From Arctopsyche grandis (taxonomy: Eukaryota; Arthropoda; Insecta; Trichoptera; Hydropsychidae): a stretch of DNA of 64,000 nt. How positions within the stretch are numbered: the stretch's first letter is position 1; the number at the start of each line of letters is the position of its first letter. Location of the stretch: positions 1,974,501 to 2,038,500 of the forward strand of contig NC_135365.1 in the NCBI RefSeq assembly GCF_051622035.1. Direction: 5' to 3'. Shown here piece after piece: positions 8,099 to 19,956 of this stretch. The notes beneath the pieces are model-generated. The model saw only the letters and a list, made by a program, of their open reading frames with translations, was not told the origin of the DNA and ran no database searches. The position numbers and the translations under genes were made by a program.

Positions 8099-10298
8099 AT
8101 GGAGTGTAGGCTGTGTCTTGGATCGGCCACGGCCGAGTCTTCCGTCTCGATCTTCGACGATCCTCATCCAGAGTCTTTCCTGCAACGCATTTGGATCTGC
8201 TGTCAAATACAGGTCGGTGCTTTATAGCAGGTTACAATATTGTGTACCCAATTGTTTAACTCTTATTCCCACCTTTTCTCAACTCCAGGTTAAGAGAGAC
8301 GATGGCCTGCCGGACACGGTGTGTCTTTCGTGTAAGACTAATCTGGAATCGTTAACCATTTTTCGAAATGCTTGTCTTCAAAGTAACGAAACGTCTAAAC
8401 TGCGGTTGGATGAGTGTTCGAAGATCAAGATTGAAGAAGTTTTGTTGGAAGATGTAATATGGAGCAATGAGTCGGTCGTTAATTCGTTACCGAACGTTTG
8501 TAATTCTTCTACCAAAGACGAGGTCAATGAACGGGGATCGAATATCTTCGGGAGAAGCGACTCTAAGCAAACTAATCAATCAATTGAAAATGTAAATTCA
8601 TCGGTAGAGTGATTCATTTCACAGAAAGCTTAAATGTATTAAACATTGTATAAGGTTTCTTTTATTTTACAGATGGATGCAGGAAAAGGTACTTCGTGTG
8701 ATAATGGAAAAGAATTTATTGCAGATATCGAAACTCCATCAAAAAAGCCTTCATTACCGAAAATTCACCAGAGAAACCTTTCATCATTGGCTTGTGAAAT
8801 TTGTTCAAAGACGTTTACCATTAAATCTAAACTTGTGATGCATAAAAGATCACATACTGGTGAAAAACCTTACCAATGTGACATTTGTTGCAAATCATTT
8901 GCTATTAAATCTAGCCTTGTGAAGCATTTGAAATGTCACGTTGAAGGAGGGCCTTATAAATGTAATATTTGTTTAAAATTATTTGTTCACAAATCTCTAC
9001 TCTTGTCGCATGAGATAACGCATATTGGGATGAAACCACACAAATGTGATCTTTGTTTAAAATCATTCGTTCGAAAATCTGAACTTTCGAGACATCTGAG
9101 ATCTCACACTAGTGAAAGGCCTTACAAATGTGATATTTGCTTAAAATCATTCTCCTACAAATCCAACCTCGTGCAACATACAAAATTGCACACGGAGATC
9201 AAACCACACAAATGTGACTTTTGTTTAAAATCATTTCGTCGGAGATCTCAACTCGTGTTCCATTTGAGATCTCACACTGGGGAAAAGCCTTTCAAGTGTG
9301 ATATTTGTCTTAAATCATTTCTTTATAAATCTGACCTCGTAAAGCACGACAGATGTCATACTGACAATAAGCCTTACAAATGTGACGTGTGTTTGAAATC
9401 ATTCGCTATTAAATCGAACCTTGTGAAACATTTGAAATGTCATACTGGGGAAAAATTATACAAATGTGATATCTGTTCAAAATCATTCGTTCACAGACAT
9501 GATTTTGTTTCACATGAGATGACGCATACTTTCATGGAAAAACCACACAAATGTGATATTTGTTTAAAGTCCTTTATTAAAAAGTTTCAACTTGTGAGAC
9601 ATTCAAGATCTCACACCGGGGAAAGGCCGTACAAATGTGACATCTGTTTGAAATCATTCGTTTACAAATATCACCTTGTGCAACATAAGTCGTTACATTC
9701 GGAGAAGAAGCCGTTCAAGTGCGACATTTGCTCTAAATCGTTCGCTGCCAAATATCACATTTCCAGGCATTTAAGATCTCACACTGGGGAAAAGCCGTAC
9801 AAGTGTGACGTTTGTTTGAAATCATTTACTGAAAAATCTGGACTCGAACTGCACAAAAAGTTGCACACTGGAGTAAAACCACACAAATGTGACATTTGTT
9901 CAAAATCGTTTCGTCGGAAAACTTATATCATCGGTCATTTGCGGTCTCACACTGGGGAAAGGCCGTACAAGTGTGATATCTGTTTGAAATCATTCATTCA
10001 CAAATCTCATCTGGTGAAACATAAAGGATCTCATTCTGAGAATAAGCCGTTCGAATGTGAAATTTGTTCAAAATCGTTTTCTGATAAATATCACATTGCG
10101 AGACATTTGAAATCTCACACTGGGGAAAAGCCTCACAAGTGTGATCTTTGTTTGAAATCGTTTACTGAAAAATATAGCCTTGTTTCGCATAAGAAATTGC
10201 ATAGTGGGATAAAACCACACAAATGTGATGTTTGTTTACTTACATTTTCTGATAAACGGTATCTTGTAAATCACCTGAGATCGCACGCTGGGGAATAA
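8099..10298 (+). CDS. ZAD C2H2 zinc-finger protein B, 18 fingers
   Basis: Tandem paralogue of the gene at 4556 with the same structure: exons 8099-8212, 8289-8603 and 8673-10298, with introns of 76 and 69 bp at the same positions and phases. The product is about 684 residues. The ZAD (MECRLCL to CLSCKTN) and acidic linker are nearly identical to copy A, and so are the intron sequences, so duplication was recent. The third exon encodes 18 C2H2 fingers, mostly CDICLKSF, ending CDVCLLTFSDKRYLVNH. The two genes differ mainly in finger number and in the residues before the helix that would read DNA, the usual mode of change in ZAD-finger clusters. A nuclear DNA-binding regulator is inferred; target genes are unknown. 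The stop is followed within about 30 bases by a dispersed repeat. Confidence 0.9.
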
Positions 10299-10324
10299 TA
10301 CTACATAATTTCTCAATAACTTGA

Positions 10325-10748
10325 ACTCCGTTGAAAGTCCGCCACGCTAAAAATTTCGCCATCATTTCAAACTAGAATTATTTAGAAATCCAATAGAAAG
10401 CAGGTATAAAAATTGTAGCTAATCCAAACAAACCCTAGAGATAACTACCGCCGAGGATTTCGAGTTTTGTAAAGGTGTGTTTAGACTCTCTAATATATCT
10501 TGCAACAATATAAAATAAATAAAATAAATCTATTAGTGAATGTATTTTTCCAAAACTAGTTCCATCTTCTTCATTGTTGTTAAAATGTAATGCTCACAAT
10601 CTAAATGCTAAGCCACAATCTAAAATACTCAGCAGTTAGGGATTTCCATCGGGAAATTCTGCTATGGTTATAAATTTAGAAATTCCGGTGTAAACCAGTC
10701 TTTATAAACATTGACACGGATTACAAAACCCATGTTCTATGCATTTTT
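10325..10748 (+). repeat. dispersed repeat C, truncated copy
   Basis: Matches the copies at 24785-26262 and 57290-57890 (reversed) through blocks such as AAACTAGAATTATTTAGAAA, GTAGCTAATCCAAACAAACC and GAAATTCCGGTGTAAACC. It breaks off after CTATGCATTTTT, exactly where homology to zinc-finger coding sequence begins. It has no coding capacity; class unknown. Confidence 0.75.
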
Positions 10749-10757
10749 GGCCCATGA

Positions 10758-11858
10758 TCACATACTGGGGAAAAGCCGTTCAAATGTGACATTTGTTGCA
10801 AATCATTTGCTATAAAATCTAGCCTTGTGAAGCATTTGAAATGTCACGTTGGAGGAGGGCCTTATAAATGTGATATTTGTTTAAAATCATTCGTGTATAA
10901 ATCTCTACTTGACTCGCATGAGATAACGCATATTGGGGTAAAACCGAACAAATGTGACATTTGTTTAAAGTCTTTCTTCCGAAGTTCTGAACTTTCGAGA
11001 CATTCGAGATCTCACACTAGCGAAAGACCGTACAAATGTGATATTTGTTTAAAATCGTTTGCTTACAAATCTAACCTTGTGCAGCATAAAAAATTGCACA
11101 CCGAGATAAAACCACACAAATGTGACATTTGTTTAAAATCATTTCGTCGAAAATTTCAACTAGTGTTCCATTCGAGATCTCATACAGGAGAAAGGCCTTA
11201 TAAATGTGATACTTGTTTAAAATCATTTCTTTACAAATCTGATCTCGTAAAACATAACAGAAGTCATTCTGAGAATAAGCCTTACAAATGTGACATTTGT
11301 TTTAAATCATTTGCTCTTAAATATCACGTTGCGAGGCATTTGATATGTCACACTGGGGAAAAGCCGTACAAGTGTGATGTTTGTTTGAAATCTTTTACTG
11401 ACAAATCTACTCTTATATCACACCAAAAATTGCACACTGGGATAAAGCCACACAAATGTGACATTTGTTTAAAATCGTTTATTAAAAAATCTGAACTTGT
11501 TAGACATTTGAGATCTCACACTGGTGAAAGGCCATTCAAATGTGACGTCTGTTCAAAAGCATTTGTTCACAAATCTCATCTTGTAAAACATGAAAGGTCT
11601 CATTCTGAGAAAAAACCCTACACATGCGAAGTTTGTTCGAAATCATTTGCTGTTAAATACCACTTTTCGAGGCATTTGAGATCTCATACTGGGGAAAAGC
11701 CGTACAAGTGTGACATTTGTCTTAAATCATTTACTGTGAAATATCACATGGCGAGGCATTTGAGGTCTCACACTGGGGAAAAGCCTTACAAGTGTGATAT
11801 TTGTTTAAAGTCATTTGCTGATAAACGTTACCTCGTGAGGCATTTGAGTTCTCACTAG
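10758..11858 (+). pseudogene. 5'-truncated ZAD-family zinc-finger paralogue C, 13 fingers
   Basis: An open frame starts at SHTGEKPFKCDICC just after an in-frame TGA (10755-10757) and runs to TAG at 11856-11858. It encodes 13 intact C2H2 fingers. Finger 1 matches finger 2 of paralogue B (CDICCKSFAIKSSLVKHLKC), and the final finger (CDICLKSFADKRYLVRH) matches B's last one, so this is the 3' part of a tandem duplicate. The ZAD exons, the acidic linker and finger 1 are missing: repeat C abuts the breakpoint at about 10750. No ATG lies in the expected place; the first in-frame Met is far into the array. The fingers carry no stops or frameshifts, so the loss is recent, or the exon is still used by splicing from elsewhere. 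Confidence 0.8.
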
Positions 11859-12435
11859 AGAAAATCTATGTGATCTTTTCCCTGAAAATTTGAAGAATTC
11901 GAGTGATCTCATATAAGGAAATACTAGCAATATATGTATGTAAATATTATTATTTATTATTATCAGCAAATCTTTGCTATATAAACCGTACCCTCAGTAC
12001 GAGAATTAAGTACAGTATAAGCAGGCCGACCCTGAGGGTATATGGCGCCCCTAGCAGATTGGTTTCAGCCTCCCCCCCCTTAAATTTTTAAACAATAAAT
12101 TTTATGTTAAAGAAAAGTATATTAAGACAAAAACAAAAAATGAAATTAAAAATTTTTATTCAAAATATGCACGTTTTATGTATAAAAATTTCAGAAATTA
12201 TTAAATTTCAATTCAATAGTCGATTTCCTTCAATAAAATTGATGATTCTAGTCGATACATACCGTAATAATATTAAATAATAAAAAGGAGCCGAGTCGGT
12301 TGACTTTTTATGACTCCTATGATTCCACTTGAAATGCTACCACTCTGGGACTAGAACTCCATCTCTACAGCCCGAGTTTATAAATAATCGACTAGCTTTC
12401 TAAATGCTTAAATTCTTATTCTTATGTGTATATAA
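11859..12435. other. intergenic, no gene seen
   Basis: Presumed 3' flank of the zinc-finger array, then AT-rich sequence. At about 12300-12380 a minus-strand stretch with GTTCTAGTCCC looks vaguely like a tRNA-type box B but has no convincing box A. Nothing else is supported. Confidence 0.45.
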
Positions 12436-12814
12436 TGTTGTAATGTGGGAACACGAGAGAGAGTATCCACTGTCTAAGGGCATTCGTGGGTAAACAATAG
12501 AGACCCCAGATTAGGCTAACGGGACTCAATAAGTGCCCGAATAAAGGATACGCTGGAGTTCTCACTGACCTGGGCGAGTGCAAGCGTAAACAATGGACTC
12601 GCCAGGATAGACCTTTAAGTGTGTAGATAATAGACACATTAATGGATCGGGGAAGTTGTGAAGGGGAACTTGTCCTTTATAAGGAAGCACACATGGTAGA
12701 TCAGATTATTCTGGAGGGAGCGGTGGTTTCGTGTGGACCTCCAGAATCGTTAAATAAATGCTGTGAAGCGACTTTGGCCTTTAATTTGGCTCCTGAACCC
12801 ACCCTTACGCAATA
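12436..12814 (+). mobile_element. solo LTR candidate, TGTTG...CAATA
   Basis: Begins TGTTGTAATGTGGGAAC and ends ACGCAATA, near-inverted TGTTG/CAACA ends as in the related copy at 1205-1355. It has CCTTTATAAGG (about 12668) and AATAAATGCTG (about 12755), consistent with promoter and polyadenylation signals. A clear target duplication was not found, so the borders are approximate. Confidence 0.6.
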
Positions 12815-13458
12815 ATATTTTATTCAATTGAAAGAATATGCATATGTAAGTGTAAGTATTATGCATATGAATGGTATTAGAATAAAGTAAACGGTTTTTA
12901 ATGAAAACACAACATAATAAAATCTCATTTTTATTTTTTACATATGTATAATTATCAGTCCTTATTTTTTATTATATAAATTTGAAAAATATACAAAACT
13001 TAAAATACCTGTTCTAATTAATGTATCGGCAAACTTTTAAATAGACGATACAAAATTTATCACCTTAAGCTAGTATGAAAAACAATTTCATTTACAAACC
13101 ACAATACACATAAATAAAATATAAAATTGCATAGATACAAATATTTTAAAATGTATATTGTATATATATATATTTTTTATTATGAAAAGAAAACCTTAAA
13201 ATTTGTCAAAAATCACGTTGAGCAATGACAAAAAAAGAAATAGTTAAACATTACAATATAATTATTGTACATATCGATACGCACTTGCATTTCTCGGGGA
13301 CATTCAAGACGATGAATTGGGTGATGGACTACGAGGCATCAAAAAAGGAACACAGCTAAGCGATGCATCAAGTTGTTGCTTCTTTTCCCTGGATAAATCT
13401 GCAGCTGAATTTGGCACCATTTATCAAGATATAATTACCTTTAGATTTCCTCTGTCGT
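12815..13458 (-). other. likely 3' UTR and flank of the SBK-type kinase gene
   Basis: No independent gene is seen. The sequence lies directly downstream (minus strand) of the kinase stop codon at 13459-13461. Several TTTATT hexamers near 12925-12970 (AATAAA on the minus strand) are possible polyadenylation signals. Confidence 0.4.
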
Positions 13459-16072
13459 TCATTCGGGCAGACCAGTTTTTGTTTCTATCAACATCTTTTT
13501 GATTTGCATCAGAGAATCCAATTCAGCCTCGGTTAATTCTATGTGATTTGTAATGATTTCGTCGTCATCTCTCACTGCTTCCAGTTGCATCATTTTTGGA
13601 TTCATAGCTTTTCCATTCATGTTACGGTTTACCGATGCCGAAGTTGCATAGGGATTTATTTTCATTTGACCTTGTACGACGTTTAAAGTGTTATCAGGTC
13701 CATTGGTGATATCTAGCGGGTATTTATTAGTTTGCAAAGTACCGTTTGAATCATAAGGGGTGTCTTTCATCGAAGAAAATACTTGAGAATTTTTCAGTTG
13801 AGCTGATTTTGTTAAGGGTGTATTTTTGGTATTTCTGTTTAAGTTTGATAACGGTAAGGATGTTGTCAAGTTGTTTACTGATTTTGCTTTGCTCTGAGGT
13901 GTCAATTCTCTGGAAGCAAATTGACTATTCATCATATTGTTTTTATTTAGATTTTGCTTAGAATTCGGTAGCGGGGATTTGTGAAAGTTTTGATACGATG
14001 TGCCGATCATTGGATTGGTCGATTTGATTATTGTCTTTTGTAAAACTTGTTGAAGTTGTTGACTCGGGAATGCTTTTTGGTCGTGTACTTCATTCAACGA
14101 CATCGGATTGTCCGTTGTAGTAGGAGATGACATTTTGAAATCTATTGACCCGTAAGCGCTGTCCTTCATCGAACTTTGCGAAGGGCTTTCATTGTCTTTG
14201 GTCATTTTTTGTTTCAAAAACGCATTATTTGCCGTGAGAGGTTGAATGTGTTGCATGTCGAATGATATGTTGGGATTGTTTGCAGATTTTTCAGTTCCTA
14301 AAATTTCTCCAGTCCGTGGATTGATATGCTTTTCGTCGCTGTATCTCATCGATGACCACCGTTGGTGATTTTGTTCGATTGGATGTAAAACGTTTTCAAT
14401 AGTTTCCTCTTCGGCGTCCGAATTATACATGCTATTTAAATTGCTACTGTTGTTCTGAAATAAAAAATTGAAAAATTATTATCTATGAAAAGTATTAAAA
14501 AGTACAAAGTATTGGAATAATTACTTCATTTTCATCTTCTTCATTTATTACACTATTTTGAATCCATTGTCTAATTCTTTCCTTTTTAGCTACTCTATCT
14601 ACGGTGGTTTCAATACCGGCCTCATAGAATATGTGTAGTAGTTTATTCTTTTCATTTATATCACTATGAAAACTGTACATTGAAGGACACAATTCATCAA
14701 TTTCAGTTCCCTCTGCAAAAATGAAATAACAATAAATAAAATTTTTGGGTTTAAAATGGCCCATAAAATGAATAAAATCTATACAAAGATTGACTTTTTG
14801 AAAATTTTACCTGTTCCATTTTTTTCATTGATGCCTTTTGCCATCCATCTATCATCCAGATATTTTTGAAAATCACCCAGAGTTGGCGGCCTTTTGTCTG
14901 GTCTCGGTTCAAGTATTTTTTTGAAGAATTTTTGGGCACGGGAAGATACAAGTTTGAATAATTTAGGTTGTTTACGCAAAGGGTTCGCAGTATTGTACCA
15001 GTTTAAATACCTATGAAACGAACATTATACCTATGAATGTTTCATGTTTTCACTAAAGATTTTATTGTATTTTATATCTGATATAGTAATGACTAACCTT
15101 ACATATCTAGGGTCATCAAGTGCTGCCTTCTGCCAAGGTAAACATCCAGTCAAACATACAAAAATGACAATTCCAAACTGCCAAACATCGTGCGATGTAA
15201 CAGCCCTGAAATAATGAGTTTTGAGTAACAGAAAATTTATTTTATTCACGCAAAATAAATGTACATACTTGTAAGTATCTTCTACGGGAGTTTTCAAAAC
15301 TTCCGGTGGTGCATAGGGCAACCATTCATTTCTCCTCCGGATGACCGTTTGAGATTTCCTTGTTTCACCAAAATCACAAAGCTTTATTCGTGAAAAATCC
15401 GATTTGAATATCAAAATATTGTCTAGTTTAACATCTCTGTGTACCAAATCCCTGGCGTGGAGGTGATCTAGTGCGGCTGCTAGCTGTTTTGCAACACGTT
15501 TGGTGTGCAACTCTCCTATTCCAGTGTCGGATACGTTTGAAGTCAAGTCACCTACGATTGCAATTTATCATTCTAACATAAGTAAGTCGTAACCTAGTCC
15601 ACTTGCTTACAATAAATTGAAATGTTATTACCCAAGGGAGCATACTCTTGTGAAAACACATAAAATCCGGCTGTTTCGAACGCAACATCATACGTTGTAA
15701 TGACGTTTTTATGAGTGCCGAGGTGGAGGCCATAATGAAATTCACGATAGAAGTCTCTCAAAGGTACGTACGGCTTGGGTAAAGCTTTCAGTACCATTTC
15801 AGTGTCGGTGCCACGATGTTCGACCAATAAAATCTTTCCAAACCATCCCTCGCCGACGATTTGCAATATATCAAACTCTTCTGCAAGGTTAACCTACGTA
15901 AGTATAGACGTTATTTTAGAACAACGATGGAAGATTATATTTACACCTGTATGAAATGTTTCATTTATACCTTTTCCAATTCAAATTCTCTTATTCGATG
16001 TATTGACCCAGCTATTGCTTTTCGAGCTGGCGGCGCCATCGTTGCCTTTATTTCACCATTCTTTTCGGCTTT
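13459..16072 (-). CDS. meng: SBK1/meng-po-type serine/threonine protein kinase
   Basis: Seven coding exons on the minus strand, all with GT-AG borders and consistent phase: 16072-15971, 15893-15632, 15551-15269, 15205-15098, 15010-14811, 14712-14525 and 14454-13459. Starting at the ATG inside the first of these, the product is about 701 residues. Upstream exons may exist, since 16072 follows a splice acceptor. Kinase landmarks: GEGWFGK (37-43), MVLK lysine about 59, HRDVKLDN (148-155), DFG (170-172), PPE (192-194) and DVWQFG. All catalytic residues are present. PKPYVPLRDF and QEYAPLG are characteristic of the SBK subfamily; the Drosophila member is meng-po, and the symbol is by that similarity only. 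Exons 6-7 give a tail of about 390 residues, Asn/Ser/Lys-rich, without a known domain, with a repeated SSMKDxxYxS motif and a predicted helical end (ELTEAELDSLMQIKKMLIE). Substrates are unknown. Confidence 0.88.
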
Positions 16073-16379
16073 CTGTTTAAAAATTAAGTATATTATATAT
16101 TGAAATGAAATCATGTACAATGTCAACAACCCATCTGTATTTTTAATTATTTATAACGAAAAACATTAAGAAATTAAATTGAGAAATGTAGATTGGGTCA
16201 TAATAAGTCTACATCAAAAACGTTAAAAACAATATTTGAAATTAATTCATAATGGGAAAACATACGTATTTGTATTTAATGGAGTGGCTTTATGACTTTG
16301 TGGAAAAATTGATTTGTTAGATACAATAAATACCAACTTATTGAAAAAAGTCTTTGTCTAAATGGTTCTTTTGAGGTTA
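16073..16379. other. upstream of the kinase exons, no exon recognised
   Basis: AT-rich; presumably intronic or promoter sequence of the minus-strand kinase gene. I see no further conserved coding exon. Confidence 0.4.
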
Positions 16380-16625
16380 TTAACACATTTAGCCCGGCGC
16401 ATGATTTCATACATTTGCCCATGTGGCGGCACTGTCACGCGTATCGGCACCCAATTACGCGTGACGGCATTAAATCACTTTATATAATGAGTTGTCCCTA
16501 AATCTTTAGAATTTTATAGGAATTTTAGTGTTGGGGTGCTCAATGAAGTGGAACCGTAAAATTATAGTCTGCTATAGCACTATCCGCGTGGCCACCTGTG
16601 GTACACGCCGGGTTGAACGTGTTAA
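16380..16625. mobile_element. piggyBac-like MITE, 246 bp
   Basis: Starts TTAACACATTTAGCCCGGCG and ends CGCCGGGTTGAACGTGTTAA. The inverted ends match at about 16 of 20 positions, both terminating in TTAA. It is GC-richer than its flanks and has no open frame. Its TIR differs from that of the 6503-7012 element, so it is a separate family. Confidence 0.75.
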
Positions 16626-17632
16626 ACAAGCATAAAGCATGAAAATAAGCTTGAATATTTGTTGTCTTTAAAAGACTTATCCATTAAGTTTGAAATATAA
16701 TTTTGATATTTCTTATTCTTAATCTATAATTTGCAACTTATGCATATTAGAATACCAACAAAAATTTTAATTTATTCAGAAAAATGAGTGCAAATCTAGT
16801 GTTCATACAAATTATGATTTTACACTTTTATGGTGGATTTAATTTAATTTGATCTATGATGTTCGCCTTTATGTTCGAATTTATCACAGAAAAAGGTTAG
16901 ATAATCGTCTAGGCAAAATATTCTATAATTTACTAAATGAGCAATTTGCCAAAAAAATGATTAGCTACCACGTCGGGTCAAAAGTCATTTTTCGCTGACA
17001 AATTATCATCACATATTAATTTAATTATTATTTTCTAAAAAAAATATCACTCAATTATCTTTCACACGAAAAACAAACACGTGTTGTAGTTTAAATGTTT
17101 AAGGCATGTCTTTGAATTTCACATCAAAGCAATATTTTGCAGTTTTGAGTGTAAGCAATTTAAATGCAAATCATATTACGTTTTTATTGCGATCGAGCAT
17201 CTGCCGAAAAATCGTAGTCTTCTATATACATATAATATCGTAGCTCTTAGCTAATTCTGAAGTTATGTTGAACTTGAGCCAAAGATTCGTGATTATCTTT
17301 TTGTGTGTACGTATTTTTCTACCGATATCTATTGTATCGTTGCAGAAACGAGTAAACAAAGTTTTATTTTAATTTCTCTCAGTAAAATTGCAATACAAAA
17401 TATCAGTCTACCGACAGAGAGTAGTCTTTGATCTATATAATTTATGTAAAATACATTGTAACATTTTGAGTACAATTTAAAACATAAACATGCATATGCA
17501 CATTTGTATATATGAATATATATGAAAAATATGGCAAATACCACTCGGCAAGACGAATAATATAAGAGACAAATGACAAAATTAAATTATTATAATATCA
17601 TATCCATCTACTATTCTATATGACTAGTGTTG
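16626..17632. other. intergenic, no gene seen
   Basis: AT-rich with scattered short frames; no domain, RNA gene or repeat structure recognised. Confidence 0.5.
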
Positions 17633-17955
17633 TATCCGAAGAAATATCATCGTATGCGTGTTGGCATATTAAGTATTAAATAAAAAAAAACATGAAAAGA
17701 AATGTGTCGGTTCTGTGTTCGATCCGTACGTGGTCGAATTTTTTTCAAATACCGTTTAAATATATTTAATTTAATATTTATGTTTCATTGTTTAATATGA
17801 AAAAATGGTAAAACTACCTATGTACATATAAACAATATAAAAAACCAATAGAAAAATTAATTAATTAATTAAATAAATTTTCAATAGATGGCGCTAAATC
17901 CTCAGAGACTTAGCGCCGTCTATTAGCGTAGAGGAAACATTGGTAGCAAACAGTA
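17633..17955 (+). repeat. ACTAGT-start dispersed repeat (family F2)
   Basis: Starts ACTAGTGTTGTATCCGAAG and contains GAAATGTGTCGGTTCTGTG, TGTTCGATCCG and TTTTCAATAGATGGCGC. The same blocks in the same order are at 34623-35181 (there split by another insert) and in part at 28480-28640. The TGTTCGATCC block resembles a tRNA box B, so this may be a SINE-like element. Class uncertain. Confidence 0.55.
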
Positions 17956-17981
17956 TATGATATTTTTATTTTATTAAATTT

Positions 17982-18400
17982 TATACCAGGAAGGCCTTAT
18001 AGGTAAACCCCAATGCGCCTTCCTGGCCAATTACAAACAATACAGCATTTTTATTATACAAGTCGCTGAATTAACGAGACATCTATGAATTGTACATACA
18101 TTTTACTGTACATTAATCATACTCAAATAGTGCTGACATAGTAGGTAGAAAGGTTTTTAGCCAATTATTAATCGGGAACCGTTTCAACAATGAAATCGGA
18201 AAAAATTGACAAACTCTGATAGGAAACGATCGACCTGGAGTCACAAATATCCAGGTCTGATCAGCAGCACTACAGATATACTCGGAAAAGTTCTTGCGCA
18301 CTACAGATATACTCAGAAAAGTTCTTTTCAATCGAGGTCAGCTCATGGGATCGAACCCGGCGCCTCTCGATGCTAAGCAGAAGCTTAACGACCGAGCCGC
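17982..18400 (-). mobile_element. tRNA-derived SINE, hairpin tail version 1
   Basis: Same head, body and tail as the SINE at 2931-3340, including GGGTTCGATCCC (minus strand). An internal tandem duplication of about 30 bp (ACTACAGATATACTC repeated at about 18269 and 18300) is unique to this copy. It continues into the shared flank at 18401-18566. Confidence 0.85.
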
Positions 18401-18566
18401 CACAGCGTCTTTTTTAAGTAATTAATATATTTATTACGGTAAATGGATTACTACGCACATTGTGATCTCGCAAACGACAATCTTTGCCACAAAAATCAAG
18501 AAAAATAAATAAAATCAAGACAGGGCAGTCAAGCAAGAATCCAAACCATGGAAACACAATGATTCT
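18401..18566. repeat. repeat flank, pre-insertion version of 3341-4212
   Basis: Uninterrupted sequence AGCGTCTTTTTTAAGTAATT through CAAACCATGG. It shows the empty sites of the solo LTRs at 3351-3894 and 3911-4069. Confidence 0.75.
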
Positions 18567-19188
18567 AGACTCTTAAGCTAGAATGAAGCTTGAAGCTTAA
18601 CGACCGAGCTATGCTGATTGATGGCTATAGAATATATAGAAGTTTTTTTATTTTGTTATTATAGCCGTACGTTTTGTTGGAAGTGTTTTAGCTGTGACAG
18701 ACATACATATGTATGTCGAATCGAAACGACTATTATAGTACGGCGAGCGTTATCTTACACAGACACACATAATAGCGATATTATACATACATATGATTCC
18801 GACTCAATTCAATATACATACATATAAGCCGTTATATTTGAAAGTGGAAGTCCAATTTTAGTTCCAAAAACACTATTTCTGTTTGACTTAATTCACAAAT
18901 TTTCATCACTTCTTTAAATTTGGTATGACCAGAATCTCGGAAAAGCAAAATAAACGTATTATAGGCCACCGGTATTTTTGAATATTGTTAAACAAAAAAT
19001 ATTATATTTGATATTTTGCGAGATATTTCTCTAAATTAAGTAAAGTGGACGTATGCCTCTTTCAATTATAACGGCTCATATTATTATATAAATGGAATTA
19101 AGTAGTGGAAATGAATTAATCACTTATTTAAGATTTAGTTTTCAAACGCAGAAGACAGCATACATTGGGTCGAGTGTATGTTTATGTT
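18567..19188. other. intergenic, no gene seen
   Basis: AT-rich with several copies of the ACATACATATG motif common across the window. No supported feature. Confidence 0.5.
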
Positions 19189-19392
19189 GGTTCGGTGATT
19201 ACTGGTCACAAATTACTCGTCACAAAGTCACTAAAATCTCTATAACGGAACATCGAGCAGCCGAAAAGTCCATCATACTAACGATAACTATCATAGTAAC
19301 GAGAACTTGAGTGCCAAATATTGTGTATTCGCGATTTTCATGGCAAAAATTGTCTTTGTGACCACCCCAATGTGACGAATAGTCCAATTACC
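19189..19392 (+). mobile_element. MITE family H
   Basis: Begins GGTTCGGTGATTACTGGTCA and ends GTGACGAATAGTCCAATTACC; the ends are imperfect inverted repeats around GATTAyTnGTCACA. The flanks GTTTATGTT and GTTTAGGTT may be a 9-bp target duplication with one mismatch. Further copies are at 25532-25884. Confidence 0.6.
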
Positions 19393-19583
19393 GTTTAGGT
19401 TGGTATGCTGTGTAACGCTACGACCAAATGACAGTTCGGCGCATCGAGAAATAAACATGGTTAAAAGGGCTAAATGCGTCTCATTGGGTATCCTTATCGC
19501 GTGTCCTTTCATGAACTGAATCTTACATATACATATGTATATTTACAGTAAATTATTTCAAATAATAAATATTCCAAATCTAC
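19393..19583. other. intergenic spacer, no gene seen
   Basis: Short spacer between two MITEs; only short frames with no domain. Confidence 0.4.
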
Positions 19584-19591
19584 CATTTATA

Positions 19592-19948
19592 CAGAGATAT
19601 GTAATAAGAATAGAGGGGCCCTTACGAGTAAATAATTGCTGTCAATTTTACGTGGTACGTCTCTATAAATACGCTACATCGCACGGAATACAATCGGATC
19701 AATTTACTTATAAAAATGTATCCCATATTGTTTATTGTGTGTTTTTGAATGTATTGTGCAATTTTTACCGATGCTTGCCCATTTTGCGAGTAATATAAAC
19801 AAACAGAGAAGTTTTTATCGGACATACGTCGAGCACCAAGCGTCAAATATGACTGATGCTAAAATTATTTAGATCTGTCCGTCGACAGAATGTCACTTGA
19901 CAACAAAAGAACACCTAAAGCCACTTCTATTAATATTATATTTCTCTG
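19592..19948 (-). mobile_element. hAT-type MITE family G, 357 bp
   Basis: Ends CAGAGA...TCTCTG, flanked by perfect 8-bp duplications CATTTATA (19584-19591 and 19949-19956). Full-length relatives lie at 22209-22569 and 35825-36181 in the opposite orientation. CAGAG-type ends with 8-bp duplications are diagnostic of hAT mobilisation. No transposase frame. Confidence 0.88.
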
Positions 19949-19956
19949 CATTTATA

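Noticed and set aside
12300..12380. Minus-strand box B-like sequence as a SINE
   Set aside because: GTTCTAGTCCC is suggestive but no box A, SINE body or tail accompanies it.
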